Part shown: positions 53,179 to 61,531 of the stretch, piece by piece
Position numbering within the stretch: the stretch's first letter is position 1
Layout of the letters: every line of letters begins with the position of its first letter
Assembly (NCBI RefSeq): GCF_030811455.1
Contig: NZ_JAUSQU010000001.1
Span: forward strand, 8,618,001-8,682,000
Direction of reading: 5' to 3'
Length of the DNA stretch: 64,000 nucleotides
DNA from: Streptosporangium lutulentum
GTDB taxonomy: Bacteria; Actinomycetota; Actinomycetes; Streptosporangiales; Streptosporangiaceae
Made by a program: the position numbers and the translations under genes
The notes under the pieces: generated by a model
Told to the model about the DNA's origin: nothing
What the model saw: only the letters and a program-made list of their open reading frames with translations
Database searches by the model: none

Positions 53179-54264
53179 TCAGGGGCCGGTGAGGCGGCGG
53201 TCGCCGCGGGTGGTGACCACGAACACCTGCCAGTTGTAGTAGGCGTAGTAGTTCCTGATGTCCTGCTTGATCTGGCGGGCGTGGAGCAGCACCGCGTTGA
53301 CGTAGGCCTGGGAGTGGTTGTAGGCGTACAGCGCGCGCCGGTAGTCGCGCGGCGCCCCCGAGGCGTGCAGGTAGTTGGCCGCGGCGAGCATGGCGTCGCG
53401 GGTGTCGTGGACGTCGCCGCCCATCCCGTAGGCGTCCCACGTTCCCGGCATGAACTGCATGGGCCCCTGGGCGCCGGTGTGGCTCGGTGACCTCACGCGG
53501 CCGAACTTGGTCTCGACGAACATCACCGCCGCCAGCACCTCCCACTCGACGCCGAACCGGCGTTCGGCATGCCGGAAGTGGCCGAGCAGGACGTCCGCGG
53601 GTTTGGGCGGCTGGACGCGGAACTTCGCCGACCCGCTGATGGGGTGGACGAGGGAGCGCAGATCCCGGGTGGCCGTCACGTTGTCCTTCGCCTGCCCGGC
53701 CAGGGCCTTGGGCAGCTTGGCGTAGGTGCGCGAGGCGACCTGCGGATTGCGGGCGAGGTAGCGGTAGATGCGCTGCTGGTGCAGGGCCAGCAGCACCACG
53801 GGCTCGGGGGGTTGCCCCTTGGCGGGGTTCCCGTCGCGGATCCAGGCGTCGGTGGCGCGCCGGAGCTCCGCGGTGGTGCCGATCAGGGAGCGGGCCAGCT
53901 GGGACGGATCCTTGGGGATCGCCGCGTCCGGGGCGGGCAGGGCGGGCTCCTGGCGGAGGGGCTCCTTCGCCGGCGACGTCGCCGACTGCTCCGGAGCCGA
54001 TCGCGTCGCCGTCTGGCTGGGGGCGGCGGGTGAGGCGACGCCTTGTGGGGCGGCGCCCTGTGAGGCGGCGCCCTGTGAGGCGGCACAGCCGGAGATCGCG
54101 AGGGCCAGGCCGACGAGCGAGGCGGCCATCGGCCTCGCGCGCGACCGGTCCGTGCGCGGGCCCGGCGGCCCGCCACCCGGGGCGTCCTGCTGCGGAGGTG
54201 TCGCCGGACCGCTCGGCCGCCTGCCCCGCTCCGGCCGAGCGACCCCCGTGCGCTGATCCTTCAT
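53179..54264 (-). CDS. Lytic transglycosylase (SLT family) lipoprotein
   Basis: The 361-residue product starts at ATG 54264 with a long, basic, Pro/Gly-rich n-region, then ASLVGLALAISGC, a lipobox. A low-complexity linker of Ala/Ser/Gln/Pro (ASQGAASQGAAPQGVASPAA) follows. The C-terminal domain has the SLT features VEWEVLAAVMFVETKFGRVR (catalytic Glu), GAQGPMQFMPGTW and ALYAYNHSQAYVNAVLL. It cleaves the peptidoglycan glycan strand at the cell surface. The unusually long cytoplasmic n-region (~45 residues) means a downstream start is possible. Confidence 0.86.
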   Translation of the reverse strand: MKDQRTGVARPERGRRPSGPATPPQQDAPGGGPPGPRTDRSRARPMAASLVGLALAISGCAASQGAASQGAAPQGVASPAAPSQTATRSAPEQSATSPAKEPLRQEPALPAPDAAIPKDPSQLARSLIGTTAELRRATDAWIRDGNPAKGQPPEPVVLLALHQQRIYRYLARNPQVASRTYAKLPKALAGQAKDNVTATRDLRSLVHPISGSAKFRVQPPKPADVLLGHFRHAERRFGVEWEVLAAVMFVETKFGRVRSPSHTGAQGPMQFMPGTWDAYGMGGDVHDTRDAMLAAANYLHASGAPRDYRRALYAYNHSQAYVNAVLLHARQIKQDIRNYYAYYNWQVFVVTTRGDRRLTGP

Positions 54265-54491
54265 CGGCCCCAACGTACCCCGGACGGCCGCCTCCCCGGC
54301 GGTTTTCCCCGGGGACACGGCGGGTCCGCCGTACCGGTTCCGGAATCCGGCCGGCTCGTCCCAGTCGGGCCCGTGGAACACGCGGTCCTCGGACGTCGGC
54401 CGCGTTCGCCCGCACCGCCCACCCGGTGCCGCGTCGCCGCCGACGGCACGGACCCGGGCGAGGACCGTCGGGCGGGTGCCCGGACGTGGGC

Positions 54492-55478
54492 TCAGACCGT
54501 GATGACGACCTTTCCCGGGACGTGTCCCTCCTCCTGGTATCCGACGGCCGCCGGGATCTCCTCGAACGGGTAACAGCGGTCGATGATCGGGGTGATCTTT
54601 CCGTCCTCGATCAGCGCGGTCAGCGTCATCAGGTTCCGCTTGTTCTCCGTGCATCGGACCACGTCCGCCATGACCATTCTCTGGGACACGAACGGCGACA
54701 CCGCGAGCGCCGAGAACGCGTGAGCGGCGGGTTGCAGCCATCGGCCGGCCGGCCCGCCGATGACGACGTAGGTCCCCTTGGGGGTCAGCACCCGACGGCA
54801 CGCCGACGCCGAGTGGCCTCCCGCGTTGTCCAGCAGGAGGTCGTAGCGCCGTCCACTCCGGGTGAAGTCCTCCTTGGTGTAGTCGATGACCTCGTCCGCG
54901 CCGGCGGATCGGACCAGGTCCGTGTTCCGCGTGCTGCACACGCCGGTGACCTGCGCGCCGAACGCCCGGGCGAGCTGCACGGCGAACGTTCCCACGCCTC
55001 CCGAGGCGCCGTTGACGAGGACCTTCTGTCCCGGCTGAACTCGCCCCTGGTCGCGCAGAGCCAGCAGGGCGGTGTTGGCCGCCATCGGGACCGCCGCCGC
55101 CTGCTCGAACGACAGGTTCTTCGGTTTCGGCGCCAGTTCGCTTTCCCGGACGCATACGTACTGGGCGAAGCCGCCCCGCTTGGGCATCGCGAACACCTCG
55201 TCGCCGGGGCGGAACTCCGTCACGTCCTTCCCGACGGCCTCGACCTGTCCCGCCACGTCGGCGCCCAGGATGTCGATCTTCGGTTTGCGCAGCCCGACGC
55301 CGCCGCCCATCAGGCGCGCGATGTACGGCTCGCCTCTCATGTGGTGCCAGTCGTAGGGCTGGACGGAGGTCGCGCGCACCCGGACCAGCACCTCGTCGTC
55401 GCCGGGCACGGGCTTGTCGATGTCGGTGAGCTCCAAGACGTCGGGTGAACCGAACGAGCGCAGGACGAACGCCTTCAT
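54492..55478 (-). CDS. NAD(P)-dependent alcohol dehydrogenase / quinone oxidoreductase (MDR family)
   Basis: The 328-residue medium-chain dehydrogenase/reductase starts at ATG 55478 (GAGGAGA site). VNGASGGVGTFAVQLARAFG (residues ~147-166) is the Rossmann NADP loop; GADVAGQVEAVG and FRPGDEVFAM mark the N-terminal domain. The structural and catalytic zinc Cys residues are lacking, placing it with the quinone-reductase (QOR/zeta-crystallin) branch. Its promoter carries an operator shared with the TetR gene at 55789, so an electrophile or quinone inducer is likely (inference). Confidence 0.86.
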   Translation of the reverse strand: MKAFVLRSFGSPDVLELTDIDKPVPGDDEVLVRVRATSVQPYDWHHMRGEPYIARLMGGGVGLRKPKIDILGADVAGQVEAVGKDVTEFRPGDEVFAMPKRGGFAQYVCVRESELAPKPKNLSFEQAAAVPMAANTALLALRDQGRVQPGQKVLVNGASGGVGTFAVQLARAFGAQVTGVCSTRNTDLVRSAGADEVIDYTKEDFTRSGRRYDLLLDNAGGHSASACRRVLTPKGTYVVIGGPAGRWLQPAAHAFSALAVSPFVSQRMVMADVVRCTENKRNLMTLTALIEDGKITPIIDRCYPFEEIPAAVGYQEEGHVPGKVVITV

Positions 55479-55559
55479 CGCACTCTCCTCATCCGTCCGA
55501 AGATCCGGTCAGTGGATACATGGGTCTCCCCGCTTCCTCGCGGAGCGCACTCCGCATTC

Positions 55560-55611
55560 GTACGTTGTAAGTCGTACCTTGTAAGGTAATCGTACGGCGT
55601 AAGGCGGTCAA
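55560..55611 (-). promoter_or_regulatory. Promoter and operator of MDR oxidoreductase
   Basis: On the minus strand TTGACC (55606-55611) and TACCTT (55583-55588) are spaced by 17 bp, a good -35/-10 pair. Over it lies CCGTACG-N7-TACAAGG (55577-55597, minus strand), and upstream of that in the leader a GTACG-N8-CGTAC dyad (55560-55577). The former matches the site before the tetR gene at 56504. The rest of the 310-bp gap (55479-55788) shows nothing further. Confidence 0.7.
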
Positions 55612-55788
55612 TAGAGTCGTTCGCGGTCACAGCCGGGCGACCTTCGCCGGAGCGTCGTCCACACCCGGCTCACCTCGGCGATCCCGGTGACCGGGCGATC
55701 GGGGAGTGTCACGCGGGGTTTCTTCAGCCGGTCGATTCCCACGCCGAACAGGGCCGTCGACCCTGGTGACGGCCGAGAGCGCGGGGGA

Positions 55789-56487
55789 TCAGACGGTTTC
55801 GCGCATCCTGTCGAGACCGTCGAGGATCAGATCGAGCCCGAACTCGAACTCGGTCTGGTCGTCGCACCAGCCCAGTGTGGAGTCGGGATCGTCGTGGGCG
55901 ACCTCCGCCAGCATGCCGACGAGATGGGGAAGCCGGTCGGCCATGCTCTCAAGCGCCGCGGGGTCCTGGTCACCGGTTCCGTCGCCCGGATCGAACAGCT
56001 CCTGGGTGAACCCCAGGGCCCGGCTCCCCAGGGCGTGCAGCGCGTGGTGGGCCAGGTCGTACGAAAAGCCGCCGTCTCTCATGAGCCCGACCAGGGCGTC
56101 GAAGTACTGCACGATGGCCGGACTCGTGGTGGCGCGGCTCGGCAGGACGCCGGGCGCCCAGGGGTGGCGAAGGAGGACCGCGCGGGCGGACAGGATCCTC
56201 TGACGCATGGCCTTTTTCCAGTCGGCGCCCTTGGAGGGCACGTCGATCCGGTCGACGACGTCGTTGATCTCCTCGGCGATGACATCGACGATGCCGTCCA
56301 GGACCTTGTCCTTGTTGGCCACGTGGTAGTAGAGCGACATCGCCTCGGCCCCGAGCACCTCCGCGAGACGACGCATCGTGAGCGACTCGATGCCGCCTTC
56401 GTCCGCGACGTCGACCGCGGCCCGCAGGACCCGCTCTCTGCTCAACGGGATTCGGGGCTCGGTCCTTGGTTCGTTCTGGGCGGCCAC
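55789..56487 (-). CDS. TetR family regulator (TetR_C tetracycline-repressor-like)
   Basis: The 232-residue protein starts at GTG 56487, 10 nt behind GGAGGAGG; TTG 56496 is too close to that site. The helix-turn-helix is VLRAAVDVADEGGIESLTMR followed by LAEVLGAEAMSLYYHVANKD, close to the class TetR/ActII. The C-terminal domain (HPWAPGVLPSRATTSPAIVQ, LHALGSRALGFTQELF) is the TetR_C_1-like ligand pocket. It lies upstream of the MDR gene on the same strand with shared operator boxes, so it probably represses itself and that gene. Confidence 0.87.
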   Translation of the reverse strand: MAAQNEPRTEPRIPLSRERVLRAAVDVADEGGIESLTMRRLAEVLGAEAMSLYYHVANKDKVLDGIVDVIAEEINDVVDRIDVPSKGADWKKAMRQRILSARAVLLRHPWAPGVLPSRATTSPAIVQYFDALVGLMRDGGFSYDLAHHALHALGSRALGFTQELFDPGDGTGDQDPAALESMADRLPHLVGMLAEVAHDDPDSTLGWCDDQTEFEFGLDLILDGLDRMRETV

Positions 56488-56503
56488 CTGTATCAACCCT
56501 CCT

Positions 56504-56523
56504 CCGTACGTGATCGTACAAGG
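56504..56523. promoter_or_regulatory. TetR operator before its own gene
   Basis: CCGTACG-N6-TACAAGG includes the perfect dyad GTACG-TGAT-CGTAC (56506-56519). It overlaps the probable promoter of the minus-strand tetR gene. The matching site before the MDR gene differs by one base in spacing. A separate dyad, CAGGT-CTC-ACCTG (56564-56576), lies closer to the thioesterase. Confidence 0.65.
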
Positions 56524-56760
56524 TGAGCCTGTGTCCGGAACCGTCGGCGTGGCTGGGCCGCAACAGGTCTCACCTGCTGTCTCTCCTACCTCGGCCTTTC
56601 TCAGGTCAGATCTTCACGGGAGAGGGGGAGAGCCGAATCGCGGCGCTCGGCGGCGGTGTGCCGGATGGGATCGCGAACGTGTCTTGTTGCTCGTACGAGC
56701 AGTCGACGGTGCCGGGTCTGCGATACCAGCCTCATATTCGAGGGGGACAGGGGAACACAG

Positions 56761-57564
56761 GTGGGGACTTTTCAGGAAGCGACGGCGGTCGTCCGGCGTG
56801 GAGACGTCTATGAGGCCGACTTGGACCCGCAGTGGAGCGTGGGCGGGAAGTTGCACGGCGGCTATCTGCTCGCCGTGATGGGCCGCGCGGTCTGTCACGG
56901 CGGGACCAATGATCACCCGCATCCGAGCGTGGTGAGCGGGGCCTTCGTCACCGCGCCCGCGCCGGGCCCGGCCGAGATCCACGTCGAACCCCTGCGGACC
57001 GGGCGGAGCGCCACCCAGGTGCGGGCCCGCCTGACCCAGGGCGGTGCCGTCCGCATCGAGGCGTTGATCACGCTGGAGCGGCTGGACGAGGCCGATTCCT
57101 GGTGGTCCGGACTGGAGCCGGTCGACCTTCCCTCGGAGCGGGAATGCCCGCGCACCCCGCCCGAGGCGCCGGGCGGGGCCTTCCCGGTGCCGCTCATGGA
57201 GGTGATCGAGCAGCGGCTGGACCCCGGCCGCCTCGGTTTCATGTCCGGTTCGCCGTCTCGCGCAGGCGTCATCGCGGGCTGGCAGCGCCTCGCCGACGGC
57301 TCCGACTGGGACCCGCTCTCGCTGCTCGTCGCCCTCGATCCCGTCCCGTCGGTCAACTTCGACCTGGGCCTGACGGGCTGGGCTCCCACCATCCAGCTGA
57401 GCGCCTACATCCGCCGCGTCCCCGCCCCCGGACCGGTCCGCGTCCGCATGCACGCCGCCGATGTCACGAACGGGCGGATGGACGAGACCGCGTACGTCTG
57501 GGACAGCAAGGACCGCCTGGTCGCACAGGCCACTCAGCTGGCGGCGATCCGCACGCCGGGCTGA
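56761..57564 (+). CDS. Acyl-CoA thioesterase family protein
   Basis: The start is GTG 56761, behind AGGGGAA, giving 267 residues. The N-terminal half shows a hotdog fold: WSVGGKLHGGYLLAVMGRAV (the central helix), VVSGAFVTAPAPGPAEIHVE and RTGRSATQVRARLTQGG. The second half is a second, more divergent hotdog (VPSVNFDLGLTGWAPTIQLS), the double-hotdog arrangement of TesB-like thioesterases. It hydrolyses acyl-CoA of unknown chain in the cytoplasm. It diverges from the TetR gene at 56487 and could also be under its control. Confidence 0.82.
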   Translation: MGTFQEATAVVRRGDVYEADLDPQWSVGGKLHGGYLLAVMGRAVCHGGTNDHPHPSVVSGAFVTAPAPGPAEIHVEPLRTGRSATQVRARLTQGGAVRIEALITLERLDEADSWWSGLEPVDLPSERECPRTPPEAPGGAFPVPLMEVIEQRLDPGRLGFMSGSPSRAGVIAGWQRLADGSDWDPLSLLVALDPVPSVNFDLGLTGWAPTIQLSAYIRRVPAPGPVRVRMHAADVTNGRMDETAYVWDSKDRLVAQATQLAAIRTPG

Positions 57565-57586
57565 GCGGACACCGTCGACGGCGAGG

Positions 57587-58381
57587 TCACGGCGTCTCGG
57601 TCCTGCCGATCAGCATCCTCACACGGACGTGCTCGGTGTACGGCGCGTGCCGCTCGATCGCCTGGCGGATCAGTTCGGTGAAGCGCGGGCGTTCCTCCGG
57701 CGTGGGCAGCCTGTCGACGGAAAACGTCGAGTAGAGGCCGCCGACGATCCGGTCGAGGTCGAGGTCGCCGGTGTAGTCGAGGTCGGCCTCGACCGGCTCG
57801 AAACCGGCGGCGGCCAGGGCCGCGCCGTACCGCCGCCGGGTCGCGTCGTCGGTGCCGCAGGTCTGGGTGAGCCCGTGGCCGAGCCACTGCTCCAAGCAGC
57901 CGCGCAACGCCTGTGACCAGGCGGTGTCCTGCAACCACAACGGGGTTCCGTTGGCCACCACGGCCACGCCGCCGCCCGGCCGGACCAGCGGGACGAGCGT
58001 GCGGAACAGCCGGTCGTGATCCATCCAGTGCAGGGCCTGGCCGATGGTCACCGCGCCGACGGCCCGGTGGCCGAGCAGCGCGCCGAGCGCCGGCAGGTCG
58101 GTGTCCGTGCCGATCGTCCAGCTCGCGTTGGTGACGCCCTGCTCATCCGCGGCGCGGCGCGCCCGCCGGAGCATGTCCGGTTCCGGGTCGACGCCGGCGA
58201 CCGCGCGTACCCGCCCGGCGATCGGCAGGGTCAACTGGCCGGTACCGCAGCCGAGATCGACCACCACGTCGTCCTTCGTCAGCCCGAACGCGTCCACCAG
58301 CGTGTCGATGACGGCCTCGGGATAACCCCGCCGGTACCGGTGGTAGAAGTCGGCGATCTCGCCGCGGAATCCCAGATCCAT
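57587..58381 (-). CDS. Class I SAM-dependent methyltransferase
   Basis: The 264-residue protein has motif I VVDLGCGTGQLTLPIA (residues ~40-55), motif II AVAGVDPEPDML and motif III-like GAVTIGQALHWMD, matching the UbiE/methyltransferase-11 type. YHRYRRGYPEAVIDTLVDAF at the N terminus resembles actinobacterial small-molecule methyltransferases. It follows the VOC gene by 40 bp on the same strand and may belong to the ECF-led operon. Substrate unknown. Confidence 0.85.
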   Translation of the reverse strand: MDLGFRGEIADFYHRYRRGYPEAVIDTLVDAFGLTKDDVVVDLGCGTGQLTLPIAGRVRAVAGVDPEPDMLRRARRAADEQGVTNASWTIGTDTDLPALGALLGHRAVGAVTIGQALHWMDHDRLFRTLVPLVRPGGGVAVVANGTPLWLQDTAWSQALRGCLEQWLGHGLTQTCGTDDATRRRYGAALAAAGFEPVEADLDYTGDLDLDRIVGGLYSTFSVDRLPTPEERPRFTELIRQAIERHAPYTEHVRVRMLIGRTETP

Positions 58382-58421
58382 GATCGAATTCTGCTACGGA
58401 AAGCCTTACCGGGACAGCGAT

Positions 58422-58796
58422 TCAGCCGTCGGCCTCCTGGAGGGTCTGGGTCAGGTTGACCATGTTTCCGTCAGGGTCGTGGATGTGGGCCACGCGTTCT
58501 CCCCACGGCATGTCGGTCGACGGGCCGAGCAGCCGGCCGCCGGCCGCCTCGACCAGGCCCAGCAGGCCGTCGACGTCGTCGACCCTCACGCTCAGCAGGA
58601 TCCGCTGCGGTGCGGACAGGTCGGTCGTCGCCTCGTGGACCAGCCCGACCTCCGAGTCACCCAGCTTCAGGCCCACGAAGAAGGCGGGCCCGTCTTCCGG
58701 GAAGCGGCTCGCCTCCACCGCCCCGAGCAGGCGCTCGTAGAAGGCTCGCAGCCGGTCCAGGTCGGATGTGGTGATGATGGGCTGGACAGTCGTCAT
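58422..58796 (-). CDS. VOC family (glyoxalase-like) protein
   Basis: The 124-residue protein has one VOC domain: TTSDLDRLRAFYERLLG at the start, LSVRVDDVDGLLGLVEAAGG in the middle and HIHDPDGNMVNLTQTL at the end, with Glu/His positions usable for metal binding. It lies 61 bp downstream of an ECF sigma gene on the same strand; ECF factors with SnoaL-like tails often have such small enzymes as neighbours. Substrate unknown. Confidence 0.85.
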   Translation of the reverse strand: MTTVQPIITTSDLDRLRAFYERLLGAVEASRFPEDGPAFFVGLKLGDSEVGLVHEATTDLSAPQRILLSVRVDDVDGLLGLVEAAGGRLLGPSTDMPWGERVAHIHDPDGNMVNLTQTLQEADG

Positions 58797-58857
58797 GCCC
58801 GCTCCTCCGGTTCGTTCGAATTGCCGTCCACGGTGATACGCCGTGGCGTCACGAAAC

Positions 58858-59859
58858 TCATCGGTGTGAGGGAAACGGGTGCGGTGTCCGGGGGGAGTCA
58901 GCCGGAGCGCCGAACAGCGGGATCAGCCGGTCGGCGTCCAGGTAGGTGGTGATGCCACGGACCAGCCCCTCGAACACGTCGAGGAAGACCAGCCCGAAGG
59001 GGGCGTGGACCCCGTCCGGACCGGGTCTGGTCTGCCAGAACGCCGGCGAGCCGTTCGCCGCGACCGGGACGAGGCGCGCGCCCGCACAGGACGCGTCCGG
59101 ATCCAGCAACGCCTGCCTGATCCGGTCGCGACCGCGAAGCCACCAGGCGAAGGGGGGCATCGACATCGTCGCGTCCTCGTGCAGCAGGGCGACGAGCGCG
59201 GTGATGTCGTGACGCTCGAACGCGGCGCAGTAGCGGGTGAGCAGTTCGCGCTGGGCGGGGTCGGACGGCCGGAACGGCTCGCCGGGCATGACGTCGACCG
59301 CTTTGAGCGTCGACCTCGCCCGCTGCAACGCGCTGGTCACCGACGCGACGGTGGTCTCCAGGAGGGTCGCGACCTCCCCGGCCTTCCATCGCAACACGTC
59401 GCGCAGGATCAGCACCACCCTCTGCCGGGGCGGCAGGTGCTGCAGCGCGGCGACGAACGCCAGGCGGATCGTCTCACGCCGCACGGCCACCTCCTCCGGA
59501 TCGCCGTCCATCGGCAGCACGAGACCGTCGGGGACCGGCTGGATCCAGACCCGCTCCGGCACCGGCTCCCCGACGCTCGGTCCGGCGTCCGCCGCCCGGC
59601 TGAGATCCATGGCCAGGGCCCGGCGTTGCGTGCTGCGCAGCATGTCGAGGCAGATGTTGGTGGCGATGCTGTAGAGCCACGTACGCAGCGACGCCCGCTG
59701 CTCGTCGTAACGGTCGAACGACCGCCAGGCCCGCAGCAGCGTTTCCTGCACCGCGTCTTCGGCCTCGAAACCGGAGCCGAGCAACCGGTAGCAGTAACCG
59801 GTCAGTTCGGCCCGGAACGGCTCCAGCCGGGAGCCTTCGCCGGTCAGGGTCTCCGCCAT
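58858..59859 (-). CDS. ECF sigma factor with SnoaL-like C-terminal domain
   Basis: The 333-residue protein has sigma-2 (YCYRLLGSGFEAEDAVQETL, LRTWLYSIATNICLDMLR), sigma-4 (LPPRQRVVLILRDVLRWKAG, EVATLLETTVASVTSALQRA) and a C-terminal SnoaL-like region (residues ~215-320: LTRYCAAFERHDITALVALL, MSMPPFAWWLRGRDRIRQAL). This layout is that of the SigJ/SigG-like ECF groups, in which the SnoaL-like tail replaces an anti-sigma factor. It leads a probable operon with the VOC and methyltransferase genes. Twin direct repeats precede it at 59891. Confidence 0.87.
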   Translation of the reverse strand: MAETLTGEGSRLEPFRAELTGYCYRLLGSGFEAEDAVQETLLRAWRSFDRYDEQRASLRTWLYSIATNICLDMLRSTQRRALAMDLSRAADAGPSVGEPVPERVWIQPVPDGLVLPMDGDPEEVAVRRETIRLAFVAALQHLPPRQRVVLILRDVLRWKAGEVATLLETTVASVTSALQRARSTLKAVDVMPGEPFRPSDPAQRELLTRYCAAFERHDITALVALLHEDATMSMPPFAWWLRGRDRIRQALLDPDASCAGARLVPVAANGSPAFWQTRPGPDGVHAPFGLVFLDVFEGLVRGITTYLDADRLIPLFGAPADSPRTPHPFPSHR

Positions 59860-59890
59860 CCCCTGACCATAGGCGCCGTCACCGACAGAT

Positions 59891-59926
59891 CCGGGGGAGA
59901 GACCGATTCCCGGGGGAGAGACCGAT
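59891..59926 (-). repeat. Twin 17-bp direct repeats upstream of ECF gene
   Basis: CCGGGGGAGAGACCGAT occurs at 59891-59907 and again at 59910-59926, identical, with a 19-bp period. They are 32-67 bp upstream of the ECF start on the minus strand, where a promoter or operator would be. The period is close to two helical turns. Confidence 0.8.
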
Positions 59927-60077
59927 GACTTTCCGGCCCCGCGCCCGTACCCATACGGGGATCACATCGTCGCCGGGCCGGCTCACGGGGGAGGGCGCGG
60001 CACGGTTCTCCCGATAGTCCCCGAAGCCGGGCGACCGGTCATGTCCCCGGACGCGCCCGCCCTCGTCCTGTCAGGAC

Positions 60078-61394
60078 CTATCGGGTTTCCCGGTCCGGAT
60101 CCACGCTGCCGATGATGTCGTGCGCGGGTGCTGTCGTCCCTGGGGAGGAAGCCGTCGGTGAAGGTGCGGGCTCGGCGAGATGGCGGACCCTCAACAGCGG
60201 GACGGCCGCGGCGAGCGTGCCCGCTACGCCCAACGCCAGGAGGGGCGGCGGTCCCCACCCCCGGATGAGTGGCCCGGCGAGGGCTCCCAGCAAATCGCCG
60301 GCCAATTCGGCCAGGCCGATGAGCAGGAGCAGCGTGCCGCCGGTACGGCCCAGCAGCCGGTCGGGCGTGATCACCTGGCGGTGACTGAGCAGGGCGACCG
60401 CGACGATCGCCCATCCGGCCCGCGGGACGATCATGCTGATCTCGTACCAGAGCGCACCCCACGCCGTGTCGGCCAGCGTGGACAGCAGCGCGAACGGCGG
60501 GGTCACCAGGGCGGTCAGCCAGGCCAGCCGGAGAACGCCGATCCGACGGTGCAGCAGCACGACCGGCAGGAGCACGGCGAGGGATGCCGCGAAGCCGGCG
60601 AGCGCCGGCCATCCCGGATCGATGCGATGGGCAAGGATCGCGGCCTGGGCCGTTTCGCGGATCGCCGCCTCGATCACTTCCTCGAACAGCGCCGGCAGCA
60701 CCAGGCACAGGGCGATGGCCCGAAGCACCGGATGGGTCAGGGTGAAGCGCACGCCCTCGGCCAGTTCGCGCCGCAGACCCGACCGCGGCCCCGACGGCTC
60801 CTCCGGGGCGTCGATCCCGCGCAACAGCAACGCCGAGACCGCGAGCACCACGGCCGCGACGAGCAGGACCGGAGCCGGGGAGTCACCCATAAGGCGGTCG
60901 GACGCCAGCATGGCGCCGGGCAGGACGATCATTGGTGCGACGGTCAGCACGGTGTTCGCCGAGACCAGCCGGTCACGTCCGACGACGGTCGGCAGGTAGG
61001 CGTCATGGGCGATCGATGTCCCCTGCAGCATCCCGATGATCACTCCGACCAGGGCCACGTGCGGCCAGGTCGCCACACCCAGCCAGGTCGCGACCGGAAC
61101 CGAGGCGAGCAGCACCGCCCCCAGCAGGCTCATCGCCACCAGCACCGACCGGCGCCTTACCCGGTCGATCAGCACACCGAGAGGCAGAGCCAGAAGTAGC
61201 GGCAGCAGATCCCCGCCCATGCTCGTCCAGCCGAACACGGACCCGACACTGCCGAACAGGAAGGGACCTTCGGTCAGTGCGAGGATCAGGAAGGCGTATA
61301 CGGAACTCTGGACGTACACGGTGGCCCAGGAGCCCGCGCTGCCGCCGACGAAGAGCAGGAAGTGGCGCTGCCGGAACAGGCTGGGGGAGATCAT
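60078..61394 (-). CDS. MFS transporter, enterobactin-exporter-like (12 TM)
   Basis: The ~438-residue protein has about twelve hydrophobic segments; LPLLLALPLGVLIDRVRRRS is the motif A region. SPSLFRQRHFLLFVGGSAGS at the start resembles MFS_3/EntS-type exporters. ATG 61394 is favoured because AAGGA lies ~8 nt before it; ATG 61421 and GTG 61424 are possible and lack such a site. The protein ends in a Pro/Ala/Thr-rich tail. It is isolated from its neighbours by ~100-200 bp gaps; cargo unknown. Confidence 0.83.
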   Translation of the reverse strand: MISPSLFRQRHFLLFVGGSAGSWATVYVQSSVYAFLILALTEGPFLFGSVGSVFGWTSMGGDLLPLLLALPLGVLIDRVRRRSVLVAMSLLGAVLLASVPVATWLGVATWPHVALVGVIIGMLQGTSIAHDAYLPTVVGRDRLVSANTVLTVAPMIVLPGAMLASDRLMGDSPAPVLLVAAVVLAVSALLLRGIDAPEEPSGPRSGLRRELAEGVRFTLTHPVLRAIALCLVLPALFEEVIEAAIRETAQAAILAHRIDPGWPALAGFAASLAVLLPVVLLHRRIGVLRLAWLTALVTPPFALLSTLADTAWGALWYEISMIVPRAGWAIVAVALLSHRQVITPDRLLGRTGGTLLLLIGLAELAGDLLGALAGPLIRGWGPPPLLALGVAGTLAAAVPLLRVRHLAEPAPSPTASSPGTTAPAHDIIGSVDPDRETR

Positions 61395-61531
61395 CCCCGC
61401 ATCCTTCACGTGACCGTCCATCACAACAAATCAGCTACAAGCTGCTGATTTCCTTGCGTCCTCGACGATCAGCGCGGGGATTCCGGTCCACCCCGGACAT
61501 CAGGGGCCGGGTGGCATGTTGGTATGCCGGG

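Noticed and set aside
54265-55155. N-terminal extension of the lytic transglycosylase
   Set aside because: The open frame continues upstream antisense to the MDR gene; the lipobox-bearing start at 54264 gives a normal exported protein.
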